The position numbers were made by a program, and so were the translations under genes. Shown one piece after another: positions 44,801 through 55,100 of a stretch of DNA of 64,000 bases (position 1 is its first letter; each line of letters starts with the position of its first letter). The stretch lies in assembly GCA_030068145.1 (NCBI GenBank), contig JAPJBO010000475.1, forward strand, positions 62,001-126,000, in the 5' to 3' direction. This DNA comes from Diplonema papillatum (lineage: Eukaryota > Euglenozoa > Diplonemea > Diplonemida > Diplonemidae). The notes under the pieces are model-generated. The model saw nothing but the letters and a program-made list of their open reading frames with translations, made no database searches and had not been told where the DNA came from.

Positions 44801-47800
44801 AACTCCCTTCTCCTCGTGGCCCTTGCCGCTTCGATTTCCACATTGCGCTGCAGCTGTGCCTCGATGGCGAGTAGCTGCCGCGGGTCCTCGAACCCACAGT
44901 CGTCGAAGTCCCACTGGATGATCTTCGAGTTCGCAACGATTGTTCTCAGCACCGCATCGCCGGACACGACGTCGACGAACCCGCATCGACGCGAGTCGAC
45001 GCGTTGTATGCTCGGGTGCTTCGATAGAGTCACCTGCACATGGTAGTAATCGTCGCTACAAAGCTGCAGTCCGGACAGATTGAGGCTGAGCCCTTCAGCT
45101 GTCATCATCCTTGTCAGCATCGCAGGCGCACTGATCGGTGTGGACGGCGCGCTCTGCGGCTTGGCCTTGCCCGGAAGGCACACTTGCTCTTCGACGGCGT
45201 TTTCGCCAGCTTCCTCTCGGCCTTCGCTCGTCGCGGTGAGAAGGAGCTGTTTGTGTCGCAGGCGGAGCGCTTGCTTGACAAGATGGACCGCTTTGCACCG
45301 TTCCTTCCGGCTGCCTCTTCCAGAACCGGGTGCGGGAACGGGCTCCAGCGCGCGAAAGCCTTGGAAAACCGGCGTGCACTGCCTCTTCGGCACGCTTGTT
45401 CCAGGTGGTGTCGGTATCTGTGCAGAAGGATAACGGTCGCTTAGAAAGTCGCACAGCTCCCCGGGGCACGAAGCTGCCCCCCACTAGTAGTATTCCCACC
45501 GAAGCCACGACAGCCCGGCACCGCAACGTGGCACGTTCAAGCAAAATCCCAGCTGGAGACGGGCGCCGCACCACTTCGACACAGTATATATACCTAGCTA
45601 TCATTTTCTGAACACATAGAAAAAGCGGGCACACCTACTTTACTTTACTTTGAAAAACAGGTGCAGAAAGGTAAAAATAGTAATTGGGTAGAGAGAAGAA
45701 ACCGAGCGCCAAGTGTCCAAGATCTTCACGAAAGGGAGCGGCAATCGAGTGGGATGGAGACGGAAAGTGCCATGGAATATGAAATGACGTGAAAACAGGT
45801 GGTGAAAATGTACGAGCGCTCCGATACGAATGTGCGAGCGGGTGCTCCGAAAAAAGTAGCGGGTGACAGCTCCGAGAGAAGGCGTGGGCGTGTGGAAGTT
45901 CGGCGAACGTGCGAGCGGCGGTGCTCTGAGAAAAGGTGCGTAAGCGGATGGAAGCTTTTCGGCGCGGTGCGTGCGGAAGACATCAGAAAGAGTGCGAGCA
46001 GATGACTGCTCCGAGAGAAGGCGGGTGGGACTACGGAAAAGGTGTACTCTGCGAAAAGGCGCGTGAACGGGTGGAAGCTTTCGGCACGGTGCGAGCGGAC
46101 GACAGCTTTTAGAAAAAGTGCGAGCAGGTGACTGCTCCGAGGGAATGCATGAGCGGGTGAAGATGCGGGCGGGTGGCAGCTGCGAGAGAAGGTGCGAGTG
46201 GGCGGCAGCTCAACGCGTGAGCGGGCGGAAGCTTCGGAGAAGGTGCGCGCAAGCGGAGATGAGAGCTCCGGGCCCGCGGGAAAAGATTTTCTCGAACAAA
46301 GAGCGACGGAGAGAAAGGGTCGCAGAGACTGTCTCGTCGGGGGGCGGTTGCCGGCAAGCGAAGCCGCGAAGAAATGTGAAGACGGGGTTTTGCCTGAAGG
46401 CTGAAAGAAGAGAAGCGGCGAACGAGCTCTGCAGGGGGAGGTCGCTACAATAGGTACTGCGTTTGGGAATAAGGGGGAGCCAAAAAAAGTTTCCGGGAAA
46501 TCGGGGGGGGGTGGAGGGGAGTCGTTGTCAATGGTGCTGGTTTTTTGAGGAATCAGGAACGGCAAGAAAATTCTTTTTGACGGCCGTCTCCGTCGGGGGG
46601 GGGACGGGGGGAGGCGGGGGCATACCTTCACGGCTGGCTGCGAGGCAGCGTCGCGTGTCGGCCGGCGCGGCTTCGGCCGCTCGGCGGGCCTTGGACCCGG
46701 CAGCGGCGGCGTTGCCGGCGGGTTCGGCAGGAGAAGCGGCGGCACGGCCTTTTCGGCGAGGCGCTTCACGATCTCCCACGACCCCCTCCTGAAGGCCCAC
46801 AGCGCCCCGTCCACGACGTAGAAGCCTTCAGCCCCAGAGCAGGCCCAGATGCAGCCGCGCTGGTACCGCGGGACAAGTGTGTCTGCATCGGACGCGTCAG
46901 CACTGCTGGATGCATTCGACGAGCGCAGGATCCACGAACCACCATGACCATCTTCGACAGGCCCGGTACGTGATGGTAGCGAAAGGCTGGCACCCGCCGT
47001 CCACTCGACGACGCCGTCGTCGACATCGATCATCATTAACGGAAGCGCCTGCGTCGCGGCCAGCGGGGAGGCCGACGTGATTGTCCGCCAGACTTCCGCG
47101 ACGACGTTGAAGATCGACACCGTGAACTCGAGCGCCCCGCCCTGCCCGAAGCCGCCGGCGACGGCGAGCGTAGCGCCGTCCGCCAGCAGCGCCGCGGCGT
47201 GGCACGACCGCTTGACGCCCGAAGGCGGGAGGCGGCGCCACGTCTGCTTCTCGAGCCCGAACTCCCACAGCTCGTCCGACGCCCGCGGCGGGACCAGCGA
47301 CCCGCAGCCGCCGTGCACCAGCAGCGCCTTCTTCAACGGAAGCAGGGTCAGCGTGTGATGGCAGACAGGTGCGGGAAGCTGCGCCGGCTTCGTTCCTGGG
47401 ACGTGCATTTAGGCATAATTGCACGGCTGCCGGTCATGACAGGCCAAAACCAACACCAATGAAAATGCCCGAATTTTTGCGGAAGTGCGCACTTCCTCGG
47501 GCAGGGTGGCCGTTCAATTCGACGCCCTGGTGTCAACGAAATCAAACGCCATTCCCTGACAGGGCAAGAGACGCGGTCGCAGGCATACCTTGGTTGATGC
47601 GGATCCATCTGCGTTGGGATGTCGTCGTCAGGTCGACAGCAAACATGGAGCAGCTGATGCCTCGGCCATGAGGGGCCAAACCGCCATGGACTACAAATTT
47701 TGAGCCTGTGGGTGTGTGGGGGAGTGGCTGTTGCTGGAGGTCCGAAAGCATCTACTCGGCATTCGCTCCTTGAATGATGTTGTCGTCCGTCGAAGCACAC

Positions 47801-48171
47801 TGCGCCCCGTTGGGCAAGAGAGGGGGCTGGATACCTATCGTCGTCGCGGCAGCCAGGATGCCGAGCGGTGCCTCTCCTGCTACTTCTGCCCGGAGCCACC
47901 GATTGTCAGTTTGCGCATCCGCATCGGTGCTGAGACAATAGAGCTCTCCTCTGAAGCAGCACAGCAGACTCCGACGCCACGCCACCGTCGCGCAGTGCTC
48001 CGGCAACGCCTCGAAGCCGCCATTTTGCACCTGGGCCGAGCAGGCCGCCTCCTTCGCTCGCTGCTGCACCTCCTTCAACAACCGGCGTCGATCGCGGGAA
48101 GCGCTTCGCACCTTCGGGATGTTCGGAGTCTCCAAGTAAGGCCGCACGGCCCCGGCAAAATTCGCCGACAT
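38890..48171 (-). CDS. Giant kelch / LRR-like / coiled-coil / adhesin-type repeat protein, four exons
   Basis: Proposed exons are 48171-47835, 47705-47589, 47395-46626 and 45417-38890, with intron phases 1, 1 and 0 all consistent, giving 2,583 residues. The N-terminal ~400 residues are kelch-type beta-propeller repeats (FVVHGGLAPHG, LLVHGGCGSL, LAVAGGFGQGG, WRRLPPSG). The long last exon has no usable ATG at its start, which is why I join it to the kelch exons. It begins with a Pro-rich linker and an LRR-like block (LSLNLSGLQLCSDDYYH), then a Glu/Arg/Lys-rich coiled coil of about 300 residues. Seven or eight repeats of ~150-200 residues follow. Each repeat has a DxDxxxFxGGxLxV-like strand start and an LLRxLxYxN-like end, the pattern of beta-sandwich repeats in large bacterial adhesins. 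A tandem ASRPLS linker (about seven copies) lies in between. There is no signal peptide or membrane span. Function unknown; a ciliary or cytoskeletal scaffold is one guess. Confidence 0.72.
45430..46620. repeat. Degenerate minisatellite inside the proposed third intron of the kelch giant
   Basis: Between about 45,800 and 46,280 a GC-rich unit (GTGCGAGCGG, TGACAGCTCCGAGAGAAGG and variants) recurs about ten times with imperfect spacing of 40-60 bp. It leaves a long frame open on the minus strand that reads straight on from the kelch exon. The exon end at 46626 has a good donor (AAG|GTATGC), and the residues beyond it are low-complexity, so I treat this as intron rather than coding sequence. Confidence 0.65.
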
Positions 48172-48216
48172 GGGACCGACTCACCTCATGTTTTGATTAC
48201 GGATGAGGTTCCGCGC

Positions 48217-48395
48217 AGGGATGCGGGTTGCCTGTTGTGAGTTGCCTGTTGTGAGCAACTCGCCAAATTTCCGAGGGTAAGCGAAGTTCTGAGTAGGGAT
48301 GCGGGTTGCCTGTTGTGAGTTGCAACTCGCCAAATTTCCGAGGGTAAGCGAAGTTCTGAGTAGGGATGCGGGTTGCCTGTTGTGAGCGACTCGCG
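48217..48395. repeat. Tandem repeat, period about 67-77 bp, about 2.5 copies
   Basis: Units starting AGGGATGCGGGTTGCCTG begin near 48217, 48295 and 48362. The shared tail reads CTCGCCAAATTTCCGAGGG and GCGAAGTTCTGAGT. The first unit has an internal duplication of TTGCCTGTTGTGAG. It lies just upstream of the first exon of the kelch giant, so it sits in that gene's probable promoter region. Confidence 0.85.
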
Positions 48396-50565
48396 AAGGA
48401 TCTCTTCCTCTCGCAATGCAAGGCCCACAGCAATAATCAGTGGCAGCCAGCAGCACCGATTGTTCTTCGCCGCTTTTCGCGTTGCCCTGATGACGCAGAC
48501 ATGGCTGGAATATTTCTCTGTGACACGTGCTCTTTTGTGCCAAAATTGCAAGGGTAACCGTGTGCACGATTGGGCGTGTCGTTTCTCGCCTTCCAGCACT
48601 TCATCAGTCCTTTTCGCACGGACAGCTCGGTGAAGAGAACGGAGTGCGACGAGTGAAGTAGTGTCGTCCCCCTTTGAGAACAGTCTTCCGTATCTGAACT
48701 GAAACAGTGAGACGAAGGGGAGGAAGATGAAGGCTCCTGCTTATTATTATTCGCCACGCACAGGTTGGTGCACTTCTCGGCGTGTCGTTACCAATAATCT
48801 GAACACAAAACGGATTTCCCTCTGAAACAGGTCGCTGAGGAGAAGACTCTTTGGGAGGAGCCTCGGCAACGCTTCTGGGCTGTTCAAGTCCCTTTTTAGT
48901 GGGTCGATGACCCATGTAATTCGCGTCTGCTATATTCGCAAAATGGTGGTCCGACCTTTCAATTTTGGGGGCGGGAAGAGGAATGCCCAGGCTCTGTCAA
49001 AACCCTCTGCGAGGTCTGAGCTGGAGAAAACAGACAACTTGGACAAGACGGAGTAGCAGTCCCGTGTGCTCCTCCCCCAACACGATCGATTAGTGTGCAG
49101 TAAGCGGGTGTGCATCGTTATGTGACGAAGTGACGAAGTGTTCGCGGCAGCTTTTTTTTCGTTCTTCAACGTATTTGCGAGCTCGCAATCGCTATCACGG
49201 CTCTGTCGATAGTTCGCAGAAGCCCCCTGGTCGCTCAATGTCTAAGCTGTGGGAGGCCTGACGGACCGTCGCGTGCAGATTTTCCCCCTTCCACGCGATG
49301 AGGCATTTCCGGACTTCGACATTTAAGAGATTCCCGCTACGCTTTCGATGTGATTTCTTTCTGATAAGTGAGTGGTAGCGATGGGAAACAGTTCGCCTGG
49401 CAAGCCAGAAGGTATCATTACTTTACTACACTCTAAGTACAGTAAGTGCTCACAGCAGTTCGGCGCCGCGCCGGCCCGGGTCAATTTCTTGTTCGAATGG
49501 ATGTTCTAGTTATGTATAGCAAAATACATGATTCCGATACGCATGTTTATAGCAGCGTTCGGTGCTGTTAATACTCGAGCTACTGGTTGTTGTGGATCTA
49601 GTTGCCAAAATGAGTGCGGATGAAAACCGTCCATTCCGGTTTCGGAGCCGTTGTGTCCCGACCCGCATGGACAGGAAAAAGCATCTCAGCTGAAGAGAGG
49701 ACGTCTTTAAAATATTTCACTTGGTTGAGACACTGATGAAACGGACAGCGAAACAAACGAATACCGACCAGAACAGTGGGGGACGAGAAAAGAGAGAGTA
49801 AGCGAGAGACGTCCAAATATGAGCTGCGCTTTCTTTCAGTTGCTGATTTGTGTTTATCGGCCAGTCCAAGCCACTTTGTAGAGTGTCATGCCACGGTTTC
49901 TGAGAAATTGCACAACGGCACGTCTGTAATGACCGTTTGCTCGCCTCATTTTGTAACCGGTTGTGAGACACGAATGCTTCATTGCTGGCTGGTTGCTAAT
50001 TGACACTAGCTCGTCGGATCGTGCCTGAATTGTTTTCCTCCTGCAGCTACGGTTAGCTGCTGGATGCGGCATGGACTGGCCAATAGAGGAGGTCGACTCA
50101 GCGTGTGTGGGGTCGATTGGTCAGCTAAAATATGTCTGAATTGAACAACAGGTGGGACGGGACTCTCTAAAAAATCCAACAACAAAAAAACTAAGAGACA
50201 AAACAAGCGTAAGCGAAAATCCTGAGCTTTCGACAGGCTCGAAAACACAGGTCACGTTTCTGAGTGGGTCCTACTATCTGCGCGAAACCTGTTACGAACG
50301 GAACGGTGTTGTACAACCACCTACATGAACTCGCGCTCTATTGCGGACTGGCCCGGTGGTCCAAAGCCCTGCAGACCGTCTAGCAAATGAGACGCAGTCG
50401 TGTGTTCGTACATGAGAGTATAGTTTTGCTTCGATTTGCCCGGTATTTGTAATTATTGCTTGGTGGCACCGACCGGTCAATGGTAACACTGTTTACTTGG
50501 GGCGCGAAACCCGTTCCAGCATCTTGTCACATTGTTCGCGTAGTGAGAGGCCCACTCACTTGGGT
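48396..50565. other. Intergenic; possible small downstream exons of the Gln-rich gene
   Basis: No complete gene is recognised. Two short minus-strand segments look like candidate exons of the gene at 50.6-51.6 kb: a 44-bp segment ending at a GTAGGT donor near 50325-50369, and a segment at 49608-49698 after a strong CTCTTCAG acceptor, ending in TAG. These links are guesses from splice-site quality and phase only. Confidence 0.3.
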
Positions 50566-51577
50566 GTTGGCTAACTTGGCCAGTTCTTCGTTTGGTACAA
50601 GAACGCATCCGTGCTCGTCATACGATGTTGCAAATAATGTTGTTCTCAGCCACGAAACTCCATTTTCGGGCGCCAGAGCGAAGGTAGAGGGGCCTGCTGT
50701 CGCGGCCGTCGTAGGGTTGTGGCTGAGGGTCAGAGGTCCGGAAGCCGCCGGAGGGAGGGTAGAGTCGGGCGCCGCTTGCGGGGAGCGGTGCAGGTTTTGG
50801 CCGGTGCTGCTGTTGCGATTGTTGGTGTTGGCGCTCCGGCTGTTGCCGTTGCTGCGGGGCTCGGAGCTGCTGGGACCGCTGCTCAGAGAGGTTTGAAGGT
50901 CGTTGGTGAAGATGGTGCTGCTGCGGCTGTTGGCATTGTTGCAGCGGGCGAAGCTGCTGCTGCTGGGACCGCTGCTCAGAGAGGTTTGAAGGCTGTTGGT
51001 GTGGGTGCTGCTGCTGCGGCTGTTGGCGTTGTTGCGGTGGGCAAAGCTGCTGCTGTTGCTGCTGCTGTCGGGACCGCTTCTCAGAATGGGCCGAAGGTCG
51101 TTGGTGTTGAGGCCAGTCAGCAAGCGGCTTTCGGGAAGGCTGTACTTCGCTCCACGACAAGCGCCTATCGAACTCAGGAGAGTCGGGCACTGGTTGCAAC
51201 GGCCCGCGCGCACTTTTCTTCATGCAGGAGACTATCGGCCGCAGCAGTGTAAGGCACCGGCAGCGGATTTCCGGACAAGCCAGCGACGCTTCAAGAGGTT
51301 GCATACATACGGAACAGAGCGTTCCCGAGGACGGCACCGAGCACGGGACCGCGCCCGATGTGCGCGATCCGCAGTCAGATCCTACAATGTCGTCGGCCCA
51401 CGAAATGCTTGGCCGGTCGTCTTTGCCGCCTCGCTGGCATCCTTCGTCACTGCTCCGCGTCAGCCCCTGACTGACGATCGTTTCGCGACTCCCGCTTCTG
51501 CTTTCCGCCTCCATATTTCTTAGGCTCTCCATGTTTCTTAGGCTCTCCATGTTTCTTAGGCTCTCCCAGCCATTCAT
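50566..51577 (-). CDS. Gln-rich low-complexity protein with a Cys-rich segment; exon structure uncertain
   Basis: From the ATG at 51577 a frame of 319 codons runs to 50618. It starts with three copies of SLRNME and continues to a Cys-rich segment (CSVC...CPEIRCRC), a charged stretch, and long Gln-rich repeats in which PSNLSEQRSQQ occurs twice. A second frame overlaps the repeats and stays open further. It ends in sequence that looks more like ordinary protein (SWLRTTLFATSYDE, LVPNEELAKLANTQ), directly followed by a perfect GTGAGT donor at 50565-50560. Translation therefore probably shifts between the frames through an intron hidden in the CAG/CTG-type repeats, and more exons lie to the left. 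I do not recognise a family. The gene is likely real, but its exact structure is open. Confidence 0.5.
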
Positions 51578-52105
51578 GCCCCGAAGGGCCCCCCTTGTGG
51601 TGTTAGGATAGAAACGAAATACTCGACGGGCTGGGTCCCAGAGACTACACTGTTGGCCTTTTGTCGCGTTTGTGAACAGTCCTACGCACCACAGAAAGCT
51701 AACTCATATTTATTATGCGGTCCCCAGCACCCCAAGTGCCGGGCAAACTGGTGCAGCGAAATCACGTCTTGTGATGGAACGAGAGAAAACGGCTCAGTGA
51801 GAAGTCAACACGCCATTGCACCCTCCTCGGCTAGGTCGCGACGACAGGAAGGCGAAACGGGATAGCGGTCCATGTCCCAATGCAGCGCTGAAGGACACGG
51901 CCCGTTGGTGCTTTCTTGCAAATTGCGTTTCTCGTGAAACACATACGGAGAAGCAATTGCACGCTGCACTCCAAGAGCGATCTCCTCTGTGTGGAACGGC
52001 CACGTGCCACCGACGCGGATGGTGGCAAGAGGAGAGGGGGGAATGAGCGGGAAAGCGCTGGAACCAGGTGCATCGAGAGGCTGTAAACCCGTAGCAGCAG
52101 CACCT
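51578..52105. other. Intergenic, no gene recognised
   Basis: About 530 bp between the uL24m stop codon and the start of the Gln-rich gene. I see only short frames. Confidence 0.5.
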
Positions 52106-55100
52106 TTAAACCTGATCAGGTCCAGGAGGCTGACCAGCGGTATCCGCTGTCGCGTTTTGGAGCTGCTTGTACTCGTCCATGACACCGGACATGTGCCCAA
52201 ACCGGTTATCGAACTCATCGAGCTGATCACGTTTGCGGAGCGGGCTGGGCTTCCAGCCGAGGTACGTTTCTTGCTGGTGGATCTTTCCTTGCCCGAGCTC
52301 TAGCTGTTCGCGCAGCTGCGACTCGATTTCGAGCGCGTCGTTGATGTATTCGAGCGGCTTCATCTTGAAGGCAGCTCGAATCTTCTGCACGCCTTTATTC
52401 GCGCCACGGGTCTTGGCGTAACGACTCATTGCACCTCTCTCGAACCGCCGTCTCACCTCTGCATGCAGCTGTAGATGCGTGCCTCTCTGCGTTGTTCTGG
52501 AGTGGCGTTCTGCCAAACTTTCCACATCACTCGGCCGCATCTCATGCCGAAGCTGGAACCTTGCGGCCCTCCGCAGCTCCCTATATCTCTCCTGTTCTTT
52601 TGTGAAGTCTGGCATGACCCCAGGAGGTGTATCCCGGCTGCTAAGCCGCAGCGCAGCGACGTCATCGAGCAGGTCAGGTTCCTCTTCCTTCACTCTGTCG
52701 TACAGCATCTTCAGAGCTTTGTGATACGTGTAGTACTGAAACTCCTTCTTTTCCGCCGCAACGGTGTCGCGAAGGTGCTGGTCTTTGGTGTGGCATCTGT
52801 GTGGATTCATCATCATGAGAGCTTTAGAAAGACTGCATTTGAATCCGACTTGTTTGGCAATGTCCACCTGTATCGAATGCGTGGCGAGCCGCTAATCAAC
52901 TACGAACAAAAAACGACATACTTCTCAAGCTCTTTTATGAACCACTCTTCGATAACCTTCAGCTTTACAAGAGCCATTGCGTTGATTTCGGAAGACATTT
53001 TACCTGTTTTGTGGTCGCGAATTCGGAGGAAGTACTCACGATACGGATTGGCATATGCGGCGGGAGCGATGTTTTCGGTTTGCGGGAACGGCAGACGACC
53101 CTGCTCGGTAGCTTCACCAAGTTTTTAAGACGAATGCCGAATCAAAAGGAGCATACCGTCTTCCAGAGTGATCTGGGTAGCTGTGTCCAGTGGGGTGTCC
53201 TTCTTGCTGTCACCTTGGTTGAGGTCGTCTTCCGACGTTGCTGTAGATTTTTGGTTCACACTCAAATATCTCTGTTTCTTGTGTGGAGAGAAAAAAGGGG
53301 TCTCAGCCTAGTTCTCGCATCTCTTCTCAGGATGAAGATCCTTCTCGGAAAAGAACCGTATACGTCAAACGTCGATCCCCCTCATAATCGTTTTGCTTCT
53401 CGTTTTTTTTTTGGGATTCGCGTGGGGCTTTGTAAGAGCTGTTTGCAGCTCGGCGCACATCATGACATGATGGTCAAGGTGCTGAGGACAGACACATCAA
53501 CTATGGGCCTCAAACTAAACCCTCCTTTTTCCCCGACGATGGTCGCGTTTCTGGACCGATCTCGTTTGGCTTGGAAACGCTCATCGCTTTTATCTTAACC
53601 CTTTACCGACCATCTACGCATATATGCGTAGGTAATGCAGCGAATATCATGAGTAGCTCCCGAAGGGTGCCCCTGTGGTTAATCCGGCACCCAAGGGACG
53701 TATTTTAAAGATTTCTTAGCGTATCTTTCCATTAAAGCAACTGCCGACAAAAAAGAGTGCCTGCCCCCCCTCTTTTTTCACGGCTGGAACTCGAGGTGTC
53801 CCCAGAAAACTGGGAGGTTTTCTTGGGCCAGTCACACACGGATTTTGAAATATCAGCACCGGTACCAAAAAAACGAGCAGGACAGAACTGCGGACTGAAC
53901 AAAAGAACTGCAAAAAATGGTCAGGAAAGGCGTGATTGTCAGTGATGAAGTGTGCGATTCAGAAAGCACATCGTCCGAGACAGAGTCGGACAGCTCGTCG
54001 ACGGATGAGGAAGAGGTGAAGCCGAGAAAGTCCCCTTCCCGTGCGCAGAAACCTGAAAAGCAGACTGGGAAGCCTCAGCAGCCGGTAGATGGGTGGACAG
54101 AGGGTATGGGGCCTGTGGATGACTTCCTGAGAAAGTTGCCTGCGGACACCTTTCGCACGTGCACCGTCGTTGATTCCCTGGAGCAGTACGGAAGCAGGCG
54201 CGAATTCGGGTCCATACCCGGGGTGACACTGAGACTGAGAAACGAGCAGAAGGGGTGTGAATGCGCCTACATCGCGTTGTGGCGTGCACTTGCATGGCGA
54301 ACTACCGGAAAGACAGATCTCCCGACTAAGGCTGTCGTGAGATGCTTCACCTTGCCAGGAAGTACGCACAGCGTGGGCACTGGCTGTATTTCGACAACTA
54401 CTATACCAGTGTCCCACTAATGCTTGCTCTATCCAGCATGGGGTTCCATTCGTGTGGTACAGTACGGTCGAACCGGAAAGGGCTCCCATTACTTCGCGAG
54501 AAAAAGGAGAAGAAACGTGGCCGACCAAGTAAGATCGAGAAGGCCAAGGCACCGCAGCGTGGGGACTCTTTTTTCATGCAATCCGGACCGGTCACTTACG
54601 TGGAGTGGCACGACAAACGGGAGGTCAAAATGTTGTCCACCCTCCCGATCGGGGCATCCACAACTGAGGTCCAGAGACGACCCAAAGGTTCTTGTGGAAG
54701 AAAGGAACCAGTGCAAAAACCCGATATCGTCGAGTCCTACAACGCGTACATGGGCGGTGTCGACCTCAGCGACCAGCTCATGGCCAGTTGTGGCCGGCTC
54801 ATGAAGGGTCGGAGGTGGTACCTGAAGCTTTTCTTCTACTTGTTGGAAGTTTCGTGCCTCAACGCATCTGTTATTTGGAAACATCTCCACAAAGACGATC
54901 TGCAGAGCTTTTCCTTCGCTAACTTCAAGCGTGCGCTTATTGCGGGGCTCCTGAACGCAGATCCTGCCGATGACAGCAGCACAGAACCGGATGAGGTAAG
55001 TGCCGGCCCCGAACCCACGACTCCCACCAAATCGCAGCAGGACAGCGCACCGTCGACCCCATTCTCGCCAAGTACTCCGTCACGTGCTGACGATCATCCG

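Noticed and set aside
45726..46625. Continuation of the kelch ORF to 45726 as coding sequence
   Set aside because: A strong donor (AAG|GTATGC) ends the kelch exon at 46626, and the rest is a minisatellite translation. Phase 0 also matches the startless exon at 45417.
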